This document shows positions 1 to 9,005 of a DNA stretch of 64,000 bases, piece by piece (the first letter of the stretch is position 1; every line of letters starts with the position of its first letter). The DNA is from Caenispirillum salinarum AK4 (GTDB lineage Bacteria > Pseudomonadota > Alphaproteobacteria > Rhodospirillales > Rhodospirillaceae), in contig NZ_ANHY01000015.1 of NCBI RefSeq assembly GCF_000315795.1, positions 1-64,000 on the forward strand, in the 5' to 3' direction. Made by a program: the position numbers and the translations under genes. Below the pieces are notes generated by a model, which worked only from the letters and a program-made list of their open reading frames with translations, ran no database searches and was not told the DNA's origin.

Positions 1-3000
1 GGCGACAATGCGGCGACCATCGCGGTCACCGTCAACGACGGCGCCGGCAGCGGCGACATCAATGCCGGCACGGTCAACGTCGACATCACGGCCGTCAACG
101 ACGCGCCGGTGGTCGGCGGCATCGGCGCCGGGCCGCAGCCTGTGGTCGCGGGGGCGGGGCTGACGGATGTCACCCTTCTCGACACCCTGACGCTCACCGA
201 CGTGGACGCGGCCGACTTCAACGGCGGCACCCTGACCATTACCAAGACCGCCGGTGCGGTCGAAGGCAACTGGGGTGCCGGCGGCGCAGTCTTCACCGGC
301 GGGCAGGGCCTCGTCATCGGCACGGTCGACAACACCCACACCGGACAGGGCGGTGCCAACCTGGTCATCAGCCTGGGTGCCGGCGCCACGCCCACGGCGG
401 TGCGCGACTTCCTGCGCTCGCTGCAGTACGACGGCCAGACCACGCAGGAAACCCGCAATTTCTCGCTGTCCATCGTGGACGGTGACGGCACGCCCAACGG
501 CGGATCGGATACCGGCACGGCCACCTTCTCCATCGCGGTGCAGCCCAACCCGCCGGTCATCACCGGCCTTGACGGCGGCTCGCGCTCGCACACGGAAAGC
601 GACAGCGGCTCCACCCTGCTGGCCGGCGGTGCCGTGGGGCTCAGCGATGCCGACACGGCCGACTTTGCGGGCGGCACGGTGACCGTCACCATCACCAGCA
701 ACGGCGCGGCCGGCGACGTGCTGGGCGTGGTGGACGGCAACAACATCACCGTCGCTGGAACGGAAATCAGCTACAACGGCAACAAGATCGCCGACGTCAC
801 GCAGGCCGGTTCCAACGCCCAGGCGCTGGTGATCACCTTCGCCGCCGGCGGCCATGCCGATGCCACCGCCGCCGCGGCGCTGCTGGGGCAGATCGGCTAC
901 CGCACCGCGTCGGACGCGCCGGCCACCGCCGCCCGCACAATCACCGTCGCCATGAACGACGGCAACGGCGCCACCTCGGCGACACAGACCGTCACCATGG
1001 CCGTGACCGCCACCGACGACCAGCCCGTGATCGGCGGCGTGTCGGCGGGGCAGGGGGTGCTCGACACGGCGACCATCCAGCCGTTCTCCGCCACCACCAT
1101 CACCGAGGCCGACGGCGAGACCGTGACCGTCACCGTCACCCTGGACGATGCCGCCAAGGGCAGCTTCACGACGCTGAACGGCTTCACGGATGCGGGCGGC
1201 GGCGCCTATACCTTCACCGGCACGGCATCGGCGGCGCAGACCGCCATCCAGGGCATGGTGTTCACGCCGACGCCCAACCGCGTCGCACCCGGCCTGACGG
1301 AAACCACCACCTTCACCATCAGCGTCGAGGACGCCGACGGCAGCACCGATCCGGTGACCGATGCCACCACGACGGTGGTCTCCACCTCGGTCAACACCGC
1401 GCCGACCATCGACAACGTGCATGCCGGATTGGATTCTATCATCGCCGGCGCTGGAGCGCAGGCGTTGAACCTGAGCATACCGTTCGGCGGCGCCCCGACG
1501 ATTAGCGACGTCGACTCGGCCAACTTCGACGGCGGCGTCCTGACCATCACCCAGACCGGCGGCACCTCCAACGGCAACTGGGGCGTCGACGGCACCACCG
1601 TGACCGCCGGCGGCGACGCCGCCGTGGCGGGGGGGCAGACCATCCACGTCGGCGGCGTCGCCATCGGCACGGTGCATGCCACCAACACCGGCCAGGGCGT
1701 TGCGACGCTGGAGATCACCCTGAACACCGACGCCACGCCGGCGCGGGTCCAGACGCTGTTGCGGAACCTCACCTATGCCGCGCCCAGCGGCCTGGGCGCC
1801 CGAACCTTCACCCTGGCCGTCAACGACGGCGACGGCGGCGACGCCGACACGACGGCCAACTTCTTCATCAACGTCATGCCCAACCCGCCGGTGCTCAGCG
1901 GCCTCGACGGGGGCGCGGTGACCTTTACCGAGGGCGGCACGGCCGTGCGCCTGGACGCCGACGGCAACGCCACGGTGACGGACGCCGACAGCGCCAACTT
2001 CAACGGCGGCACCGTCACCGTCTCCATCACCAGCGGCGGCACCGCGGCCGAGGACGTGTTGAAGGTGCTCGACAACGCGACCGACGGCGTCTCCGTGGCC
2101 GGCGGCAACGTCTCGGTCGGCGGAACGCTGGTGGGCACCGTCGTCGGGGGCACCGGCGGCGTGCCGCTGACGCTGACCATGAACGCCGATGCCACGCCGG
2201 CGCGCGTGCAGCTTGTCCTGCGCAACATCGCCTACGAAAACACCAACGGCGACAACCCGTCCAACGCCAGCCGCACCGTCTCCGTGCAGGTCACCGACGG
2301 CTCCGGCGGCACCTCGACCGCGTCGACCGTCACGGTGGGTGTGACACCCGTCAACGACGCACCGACCATCACGGCGGCGGCCATCGGCGGGGCCAACACC
2401 GAGCACCAGGGCACGCTTGTCTTCGGCGCGGACTGGGTGGACGGCATCGCCGACGTGGACGCCGGCGGCAGCTTCCCCAACGCCACCATCACCGCGCGGG
2501 TGGACACCGGGGGCGGCAACCCTTACCTGACCGGCGACCAGCTGGGCATCACCAGCGCGAACAACCTGGCCTACGATCAGAACACCGGCGTGCTGACCTA
2601 CTTCGGCACCAAGATTGCCGATGTCGGCTGGGACGCCGCGACGGGCACCATGACGGTGCAGTTCGTCAATGACGCCGGCGTCACGGGCGGCCACATCGCG
2701 CACGTGATGAACCACATCACGTTCTGGACCACCAACGACGACCCGACCCAGAAGGGGACCACGCCCAACCGCACCATCGCGGTCACCGTCGGGGACGGCG
2801 GCAACACCGGGACCGGCGGACCGCAGACGGCCAGCATCTCGGGCACCATCACCATCACGGACGCCAACGACACCGGCACGCTGACGGTGAACAATTCCGG
2901 TGCGCCGGTCTTCCAGAACTCTGCCGTCACGGTGGCGCCCAACCTGACGCTGACCGACGTGGACGACACCCAGGTCACCGCCGCCACCATCAGCATCGTC

Positions 3001-4611
3001 GCGCGGCCGGACGGTGCGGCCGAGACGCTGACGCTGACGGGCACCTTCGGCACCATCTCGGCCGGCAACATCGCGGGCTCGGGAACGGGCACCATCACCA
3101 TCTCCGGCACCCACTCGCTGGCCGACATCCAGGCGGCCATGCGTGCGGTGCAGTACGCCGACGCCAGTGGCACGCCGACCGCGGGCGACCGCACGGTGCG
3201 CTTCACGGTGGAGGAGCGGGGCAGCGCCGGCGCCACGGCCGACGCCACGGTGGCGGTCAACGCCGTTCCGGTGATCGCGGTCAACGCGGGCGTGCCGGTG
3301 GACGAGGGCGCGACGGTGACGCTCACCACCGCCATGCTGTCGGCCAGCGACGCCAACCACGGCGCCGCCGCGCTGACCTTCACGGTGAGCCAGGCGCCCG
3401 CCCACGGCGCCCTGCTGCTCAACGGCGCGGCGCTGACCGCCGGCGGCACCTTCACCCAGGCCGACCTCGCGGCGGGCAACGTCACCTACCGCCACGACGG
3501 CAGCGAGAACCCGGCCGACGGGTTCTCCGTCACCGTCTCCGACGGGCTGGCGACGACGGCGGCGACCACCGTCTCGGTTGCCGTGACGCCGGTCAACGAT
3601 GCGCCCTCGGCTGATCCGAGTGTGCTGACGCCGGTGGAGGGCGAGAGCGGCACGGCGCTCAGCTACGCCATTCCCTCGGCCCTGTTCACCGACGCCGAGG
3701 GCGGTCCGCTGACCATTACCGCCAGCGGCCTGCCGGAGGGGCTGTCGCTGTCTGCCGACGGCACCCGTATCAGCGGTGTTCCCAGCGGCGCACCGGGTAC
3801 CTTCAGCGTCGTCCTTACGGCGACCGATGCGGCGGGCGCGACGGTCACTGCGACCCTTACCGTCACCATCCAGGGGGCTCCGCAGGCGCCGGCCGGTGGC
3901 AATCCGGTCGGCGCACCGCCGACCACCACCCCGCCGGGTCCCCCGGGCCCGCCGCCGGGCCTCACCGCGCCGGGCCTGGGTGACAGCGGCACGCCGGTGG
4001 CTGCCGGGCTGAACGGCGGCGGCTTCGGCACGGGCCAGAACGGCGCCGGCACGCGCAGCCCCGTCACCGGCGGCCTGGGCAGCCAGTCGCCCATCGACAA
4101 CAGCGGGTCGCCGGTGAGGACGGGCCTGGGCACCAACAGCTTCGGCACGGGCAGCTTCAATGCCGCGGGCGCCTATGGCGCGAGCGGTGGCGGTCTCGGC
4201 GGCGGGTTCGGTGGTGGCACCGGCGGCGGCTTCGGGGCTGGCGCCGGTGGCGGCCCCGGCGGTGGCGCTGGCGGCGGTCTCGGCGGCGGCGCCGGTGCCG
4301 GTGCCGGCGGCTTCGAGGGCGCGGGTGGCGCGCCGGGTGGCAACGGCTTCGGCGGTGATCCCGCCGGCGCTCTGCCGGGCGAGCAGCCCGGTGGGCAGCC
4401 GGGCGAGAACGCCGACAATCTGCCGCAGGGCGAGGGTGCGCCGGGCGAACAGCCCGCTGACGTGCCGGCCGGCGATCAGGCCGCCGTTCCTGGCGCGCCG
4501 AGCTTCACCTCGCGGCTCGCGGCGCTGCACCAGCAGTTCGATGCCGAGGCCGAAGAACTGGCGCGGTCCGTGGCCGAGCTTGAGAACAGGGCGTCCAAGA
4601 AGGTCGCCTGA
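1..4611 (+). CDS. giant cadherin/VCBS-like repeat adhesin, 3' part (5' end outside window)
   Basis: The frame is open from base 1, so the true start lies upstream; 1536 residues are visible. The protein is a chain of about 100-150-residue beta-sandwich repeats whose junctions read PVNDAPT, NPPV-GLDGG or NTAPT. A long module (nt ~110-1000) is repeated at nt ~1410-2330 with the same inner phrases (DADxANFxGGT, TPARVQ-LLRN). A cadherin-like repeat follows at nt ~3270-3590 and a putative-Ig (He_PIG-like) domain at nt ~3600-3880. The tail is Pro-rich, then almost pure Gly/Ala (nt ~4160-4370), and ends in a short charged coiled-coil-like helix. I see no RTX nonapeptides. It is probably a surface or biofilm adhesin. 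The four following genes (TolC-like, HlyD, HlyD fusion, M50-HlyD) are inferred to export or display it. Confidence 0.85.
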   Translation, partial: GDNAATIAVTVNDGAGSGDINAGTVNVDITAVNDAPVVGGIGAGPQPVVAGAGLTDVTLLDTLTLTDVDAADFNGGTLTITKTAGAVEGNWGAGGAVFTGGQGLVIGTVDNTHTGQGGANLVISLGAGATPTAVRDFLRSLQYDGQTTQETRNFSLSIVDGDGTPNGGSDTGTATFSIAVQPNPPVITGLDGGSRSHTESDSGSTLLAGGAVGLSDADTADFAGGTVTVTITSNGAAGDVLGVVDGNNITVAGTEISYNGNKIADVTQAGSNAQALVITFAAGGHADATAAAALLGQIGYRTASDAPATAARTITVAMNDGNGATSATQTVTMAVTATDDQPVIGGVSAGQGVLDTATIQPFSATTITEADGETVTVTVTLDDAAKGSFTTLNGFTDAGGGAYTFTGTASAAQTAIQGMVFTPTPNRVAPGLTETTTFTISVEDADGSTDPVTDATTTVVSTSVNTAPTIDNVHAGLDSIIAGAGAQALNLSIPFGGAPTISDVDSANFDGGVLTITQTGGTSNGNWGVDGTTVTAGGDAAVAGGQTIHVGGVAIGTVHATNTGQGVATLEITLNTDATPARVQTLLRNLTYAAPSGLGARTFTLAVNDGDGGDADTTANFFINVMPNPPVLSGLDGGAVTFTEGGTAVRLDADGNATVTDADSANFNGGTVTVSITSGGTAAEDVLKVLDNATDGVSVAGGNVSVGGTLVGTVVGGTGGVPLTLTMNADATPARVQLVLRNIAYENTNGDNPSNASRTVSVQVTDGSGGTSTASTVTVGVTPVNDAPTITAAAIGGANTEHQGTLVFGADWVDGIADVDAGGSFPNATITARVDTGGGNPYLTGDQLGITSANNLAYDQNTGVLTYFGTKIADVGWDAATGTMTVQFVNDAGVTGGHIAHVMNHITFWTTNDDPTQKGTTPNRTIAVTVGDGGNTGTGGPQTASISGTITITDANDTGTLTVNNSGAPVFQNSAVTVAPNLTLTDVDDTQVTAATISIVARPDGAAETLTLTGTFGTISAGNIAGSGTGTITISGTHSLADIQAAMRAVQYADASGTPTAGDRTVRFTVEERGSAGATADATVAVNAVPVIAVNAGVPVDEGATVTLTTAMLSASDANHGAAALTFTVSQAPAHGALLLNGAALTAGGTFTQADLAAGNVTYRHDGSENPADGFSVTVSDGLATTAATTVSVAVTPVNDAPSADPSVLTPVEGESGTALSYAIPSALFTDAEGGPLTITASGLPEGLSLSADGTRISGVPSGAPGTFSVVLTATDAAGATVTATLTVTIQGAPQAPAGGNPVGAPPTTTPPGPPGPPPGLTAPGLGDSGTPVAAGLNGGGFGTGQNGAGTRSPVTGGLGSQSPIDNSGSPVRTGLGTNSFGTGSFNAAGAYGASGGGLGGGFGGGTGGGFGAGAGGGPGGGAGGGLGGGAGAGAGGFEGAGGAPGGNGFGGDPAGALPGEQPGGQPGENADNLPQGEGAPGEQPADVPAGDQAAVPGAPSFTSRLAALHQQFDAEAEELARSVAELENRASKKVA

Positions 4612-4616
4612 GGATC

Positions 4617-6680
4617 ATGAATGTGAGAGAGCAATCCGTTGATGCTTTTGGGGGGAAGAGAGTGAACGAAGCTATGACCGGGGTCACCGAACCGGCGCGC
4701 ACCGCGCCGGTCCGCGGTCCGAAACGTGCGGCGATGGTTGGGGCCAGCGTCGCGATCCTGTCCCTGGCACTGGCCGGCTGCGCCGTACAGACCGAGCCGT
4801 TCAGCCAGGCCGAGCACCAGGCGCGCGCCGTCGCCGACCTGGCCCAGATGTTCGAGCAGCAGGAGCCCATCGGCGGACCCCTGACGCTGGAAGAGGCGGT
4901 GGCGCGGGCGCTGAAGTACAACCTGGACCGCCGCCTCAAGCTGATGGAGGAGGCCGTCTCGCGGCGCGAGGTCGACGTGTCCGAGATGTCGCTCCTGCCG
5001 ACCATCGCAGCCTCGGCGGGCTATACGGCGCGGTCGAACTACGATGCCTCCCAGAGCCGCGTGATCAAGGACCCCACCAATCCGGCGCGCGAAGGCTCGG
5101 TGGGCGACAGCTTCTCGGCGTCCGACGAGAAGGAATTCGGCACCGCCGACCTGACCATCAGCTGGAACGTGCTGGACTTCGGCATTTCCTACATCCGCGC
5201 CAAGCAGCAGGCGGACCAGGCGCTGATCGTGTCGGAGCGCCGCCGCCAGGTGGTGCAGACCATCGTGCAGGACGTGCGCGCCGCCTATTGGCGGGCGGCC
5301 GCGGCGGAGCGCGCCATCCAGCGCCTGGAGCCCCTGCTGGCGGACGTGAAGGCCGCCGTCGCCGATGCCGAGGAGGCCGTGGCGCGCCGGGTTGGGCGTC
5401 CGCTGGACGCACTGACCTACCAGCGCGACATGCTGCAGGCCGAGCGTCAGCTCAAGTCCCTGCGCGGCGAGTTGCAGCGCGCCCGCACGGAGCTGGCGAC
5501 GCTGATGAACGTGCGACCGGGCACCGGCTTCACCATCGCCGCCGCCGATGCACCGACGCCCGACGCGGTCCTGGACCTGCCGGCACCGGTGGAGGACCTG
5601 GAACTGGCGGCGCTCACCAACCGCTCGGAGGTGCGCGGCGAAAGCTACCAGGGCCGCATCAACGCGCGCGAGACCAGGGTGCAGATCCTGCGCATGCTGC
5701 CGGGGCTGGAGTTTTCGGGCTCGGGCAATTTCTCGGGCAACACCTATCTGCTCAACAACACCTGGGCGACGGGCGGGCTTGAGCTGACCTGGAACCTGCT
5801 CAACCTGATTTCCGGCCCGCGCAACATCGAGCTGGCGGAAACCCGCGAGCAACTCTCGGACGTCCGCCGTCAGGCGCTGTCCATGGCCGTGATGAGCCAG
5901 GTGCACATCGCCAACCTGGCCTACCGCACGGCGGTTGAGGATTACCGTATGGCCGACCGCCTGGCGGACGTGGACACGGCGATCCGTGGCCAGATGGAGG
6001 CCGCCGGCACGGCCCGCCAGATGAGCCGCCAGCAGGTCATTCAGAGCCGCATCAATGCCGCCCTGACGGAACTGCGCCGCGACATGGCGTACGCCGAGAT
6101 GCAGGCTGCGTGGGGCCGCATTTTCGCCACCATCGGCGCCGACCCGCTGCCGGGCTCGCTGCCCGACGGTGACGTCAACACGGTGGCGGCGGCCGTCGCC
6201 AGCACCTTCGACCAGTGGCAATCCGGCACCATCACCGCCGAAGACCCCGCCGACCTGGCCGCGCCCGGTGCCGTGCAGGCGGTGCTGGACGAGGAGCCTC
6301 AGGTCGAGCGGCCCGACGCGGCATCCGCCGAAGGGGACGCCGCCGAGGCCGCGTCCGCCGTGGCTCAGCCGCCGGCCGAGGATCTGGCCGCGGACCCGGT
6401 GGTGACCTCCGCGCCCCTCGCGGCGCTGCCGGACGCCGCACCGGCCGAGGCCGCCGCGCCGGCGCCGGCCGCACCCGCCCAGGCCGCCGCCCCGGTGGAA
6501 GCGGTGGAGCTGGTGGAAGCGGTGGAAGCGGTGGATTACGCGCCGGAGCCGGCCACGCCGCCGGCGCCTGTCGAGGCGTCGGACGGGCGCATCCTGCTGC
6601 TCGAGCCGGCCGCCGCCCAGGCCCGTGCCGAACCGGCGCCCGCCATCTGGGCCACCATGCCGCGCGGCATGAGGTTCTGA
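4617..6680 (+). CDS. TolC-family outer-membrane efflux lipoprotein
   Basis: TolC-type outer-membrane channel subunit. A hydrophobic segment ending in the lipobox LALAGC marks a lipoprotein signal about 55 residues in. Two long alpha-helical OEP repeats with alternating beta segments follow (LTLEEAVARALKYN near the start, AVMSQVHIANLAYRTAV in the second half). The last ~150 residues are an Ala/Pro/Glu-rich extension not typical of TolC. It starts 5 bp after the adhesin stop. GTG 4662 (after a GGGGGAAGAG run) and ATG 4674 are alternative starts and would shorten the unusually long pre-signal stretch. By context it is the outer-membrane exit duct for the adjacent adaptor proteins. Confidence 0.88.
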   Translation: MNVREQSVDAFGGKRVNEAMTGVTEPARTAPVRGPKRAAMVGASVAILSLALAGCAVQTEPFSQAEHQARAVADLAQMFEQQEPIGGPLTLEEAVARALKYNLDRRLKLMEEAVSRREVDVSEMSLLPTIAASAGYTARSNYDASQSRVIKDPTNPAREGSVGDSFSASDEKEFGTADLTISWNVLDFGISYIRAKQQADQALIVSERRRQVVQTIVQDVRAAYWRAAAAERAIQRLEPLLADVKAAVADAEEAVARRVGRPLDALTYQRDMLQAERQLKSLRGELQRARTELATLMNVRPGTGFTIAAADAPTPDAVLDLPAPVEDLELAALTNRSEVRGESYQGRINARETRVQILRMLPGLEFSGSGNFSGNTYLLNNTWATGGLELTWNLLNLISGPRNIELAETREQLSDVRRQALSMAVMSQVHIANLAYRTAVEDYRMADRLADVDTAIRGQMEAAGTARQMSRQQVIQSRINAALTELRRDMAYAEMQAAWGRIFATIGADPLPGSLPDGDVNTVAAAVASTFDQWQSGTITAEDPADLAAPGAVQAVLDEEPQVERPDAASAEGDAAEAASAVAQPPAEDLAADPVVTSAPLAALPDAAPAEAAAPAPAAPAQAAAPVEAVELVEAVEAVDYAPEPATPPAPVEASDGRILLLEPAAAQARAEPAPAIWATMPRGMRF

Positions 6681-6681
6681 C

Positions 6682-7527
6682 GTGCGGGCTGTAGCGGTCA
6701 GGACCCTAATGACCGCCGCCGCGCTGCTCCTCTGGGGCGGCGCGGCGGTGCCCGTTTCCGCGCAGGAGCCGGCGCCGCCCGTGCCGTCCTCCGATGCGGC
6801 GCTGCCGGCGGTCGACCCGGAGCTTGCGGCGCGCGGCCTGCTGGTGCCGGCGCGCGAGGCGGTGCTGTCGTCCGACATCGCCGGCCGGCTGACCGACATG
6901 CCTGTCCGCCCCGGCGAGGCGTTCGAGGAGGGGGCGGTGCTGGCCGCCTTCGACTGCCGCCTCTACGAGGCACGCCTGAGCGAAGCGGAAGGGCGGCTGG
7001 CGGCGGCGCGGTCGAAGCTGGCGTCCAACCGGCAACTGCGGCAGCTGGGTTCCATCGGCGACCTGGAAGTCGCCATCGCCCGCGGCGAGACCGCCGAGGC
7101 CCAGGGCGCGGTGAACGCCGCCGCCGTGCTGGTGGACCGCTGCCGCGTGACGGCGCCGTGGTCGGGCCATGTGGTGGACTGGCGGGCGCGGCCGCAGGAA
7201 AGTGTCGAGGCCGGCGCCGAACTGCTGGAAATCATCGACGACACGGCGCTGGAGGTGGAGGTCATCGTGCCTTCGCCATGGCTGGGGTGGTTGGCGCCGG
7301 GGCACGACCTGACGGTGCTGGTGGACGAGACCGGCACCGAACACCCGGCGACGATTACCCGCCTGGGGGCGCGGGTGGATCCCGTCAGCCAGTCGGTGAC
7401 CGTGGTCGCACGCCTGACCGACGAAGCACCCCGGCTGGTGGCCGGCATGAGCGGCACCGCCCGCTTCGTGCCGCCCGAACCGTCGTCGGAGCCGGACGCG
7501 GGCGCGCGCACGCCGTCAGGGGATTAA
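6682..7527 (+). CDS. HlyD/RND-type periplasmic adaptor (membrane fusion protein)
   Basis: A 281-residue periplasmic adaptor with a GTG start one base after the TolC-like stop, so translation is probably coupled. An N-terminal signal sequence (MTAAALLLWGGAAVPVSAQ) is followed by a lipoyl/barrel-sandwich half (REAVLSSDIAGRLTDMPVRPG), a short alpha-hairpin (LSEAEGRLAAARSKLASNRQL), the second lipoyl half (CRVTAPWSGHVVDW) and a beta-barrel (ITRLGARVDPVSQSVTVVARL). It should link an inner-membrane component to the TolC-like duct. No RND pump or ABC ATPase is adjacent; the likely partners are the two HlyD fusions downstream. Confidence 0.87.
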   Translation: MRAVAVRTLMTAAALLLWGGAAVPVSAQEPAPPVPSSDAALPAVDPELAARGLLVPAREAVLSSDIAGRLTDMPVRPGEAFEEGAVLAAFDCRLYEARLSEAEGRLAAARSKLASNRQLRQLGSIGDLEVAIARGETAEAQGAVNAAAVLVDRCRVTAPWSGHVVDWRARPQESVEAGAELLEIIDDTALEVEVIVPSPWLGWLAPGHDLTVLVDETGTEHPATITRLGARVDPVSQSVTVVARLTDEAPRLVAGMSGTARFVPPEPSSEPDAGARTPSGD

Positions 7528-7622
7528 CCGCCTGTTCAACCACGGCGCGGTATGGTCGCCGCCGGTGCACCCTGCGGGCGCCGCCGATTCCGACCGCCGA
7601 ACGCCGACCTTATGAAGGCGCC

Positions 7623-9002
7623 ATGACCGAGCAGAGCAGCGTCTATTCCCGCCTCCTCCAGTTGGAACGCGAGGCCCGCCACGCCGAGACGGAGGACGCC
7701 CTGCGTTTCGTGCTGGTCAACCAGACCCGCCGCCTGGTGGCCTACCGTCAGGCCGTGCTGGTGCGGCTGGAGGGGCCGGGCCGGTTCGCGGTGGAAGCCG
7801 TTTCCAACGTGCCCGTCATCGACCGCGACGCACCCTTCGTGCGGTGGCTGACCCGCGTGCTGAAGACGCTTCGCCCAGACCAGCCGCCGACCACGGACGC
7901 CGCCGCCGCCGCACAGGCGTCCGGTGAGCCCGGGTCGCAGCGCCTGGACGCGGCGGCCTTGCCGGAGGCGCTGCGGGCCGAGTGGTCGGAATGGTGGCCG
8001 CCCGAGGTTCTGTGGCAGCCGCTGAAGGGGGCGGACGGGCGCCTTCTCGGCGGCTTGATGCTGGCGCGGGAAGAGCCGTTCCAGTCGGCCGAGCAGGTGC
8101 TGGCCGACCGCCTGGCCGACGCCTACGGCCACGCCTGGGAAGCCCTGCGGCGGCGGCTGGGCCTTAAGGTGTCGGCCGGACAGAAGCGGCGCCGTCGCAC
8201 GGTACTCGCCTGGGCCGCGGCACTCATCGTGGTGACGGTGCTCGCCTGGCCGGTGCGTCAGTCGGCGCTCGCGCCGTCGGAGGTGGTTCCCATGGAGCCC
8301 CAGGTGGTCGCCGCGCCGCTGGAGGGCGTGGTGGAGACCGTCCTGGTCGATCCCAACCAGGCGGTGGAGGCTGGCCAGCCCCTGTTCCGGTTCGAGGAAG
8401 CGCCGCTCAGGGCCCGCCGCGAGGTGGCCGCCAAGCAGCTTGCCGTCGCCGAGGCCGATCTGCGCCAGGCGCGCCAGTCGGCCTTCCGCAGCCCCGCGCG
8501 CAAGGGTGAGGTGGCGCTGAAGGAGGCGGCGGTCGATCTGCGCCGGGCCGAACTGGCCTATGCCGAGGAACTGCTGTCGCGGGCCGTGGTCAGCGCACCG
8601 GCGGCAGGGGTGGCGGTCTTCGCCGACAAGGACGACTGGACGGGCCGACCGGTGGCGGTGGGCGAGCGCGTCATGGTGGTCGCCGACCCCGAGCGCACGA
8701 AGCTCCGGGCCTGGCTGCCGGTCTCCGACGCCATCGCGCTGGAGCCGGGGACCGACGTCCGCGTCTTCCTGGCCGTCGATCCGCTCAACCCCGTGCCGGC
8801 GATCCTCAACCGTGCCAGCTATGACGCCGAACTGACGCCCGAGGGAACGCTCGCCTACCGCGTCGACGCCACGTTCCTGGACCGGTCGGCGCCGCGCATC
8901 GGCCTTCAAGGCACGGCGAAGCTGTATGGCGAGCACGCGCCGCTGGCCTTCACCCTGTTCCGCCGGCCGATCGCCTCCATCCGCCAGTTCCTGGGGCTCT
9001 GA
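7623..9002 (+). CDS. cytoplasmic sensor-like domain fused to a HlyD-type adaptor
   Basis: 459 residues from ATG 7623. Residues ~1-180 are soluble and GAF-like in pattern (RLLQLEREARHAETEDALRF, then a central strand region); GAF is an inference and not certain. A basic stretch (KRRRRT) precedes one membrane helix at ~193-211. The rest is a HlyD adaptor: PLEGVVETVLVDPNQAVEAG lipoyl half, coiled coil (RREVAAKQLAVAEADLRQAR), second lipoyl half (SAPAAGVAVFADKDDW) and a beta-barrel. This places a sensor or docking domain in the cytoplasm and the adaptor in the periplasm. It lies 95 bp after the small adaptor and 3 bp before the M50 gene. Confidence 0.8.
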   Translation: MTEQSSVYSRLLQLEREARHAETEDALRFVLVNQTRRLVAYRQAVLVRLEGPGRFAVEAVSNVPVIDRDAPFVRWLTRVLKTLRPDQPPTTDAAAAAQASGEPGSQRLDAAALPEALRAEWSEWWPPEVLWQPLKGADGRLLGGLMLAREEPFQSAEQVLADRLADAYGHAWEALRRRLGLKVSAGQKRRRRTVLAWAAALIVVTVLAWPVRQSALAPSEVVPMEPQVVAAPLEGVVETVLVDPNQAVEAGQPLFRFEEAPLRARREVAAKQLAVAEADLRQARQSAFRSPARKGEVALKEAAVDLRRAELAYAEELLSRAVVSAPAAGVAVFADKDDWTGRPVAVGERVMVVADPERTKLRAWLPVSDAIALEPGTDVRVFLAVDPLNPVPAILNRASYDAELTPEGTLAYRVDATFLDRSAPRIGLQGTAKLYGEHAPLAFTLFRRPIASIRQFLGL

Positions 9003-9005
9003 CCC

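Noticed and set aside
4160-4400. Gly-rich region as an RTX calcium-binding array
   Set aside because: The sequence is GGG/GAG runs without the aspartates and spacing of GGxGxDxUx nonapeptides.
4476-6899. 807-codon open frame on the minus strand opposite the TolC-like gene
   Set aside because: Its product is Arg/His/Gly-rich with no family pattern, while the + strand frame encodes a clear TolC-like lipoprotein. High GC makes long antisense frames common.
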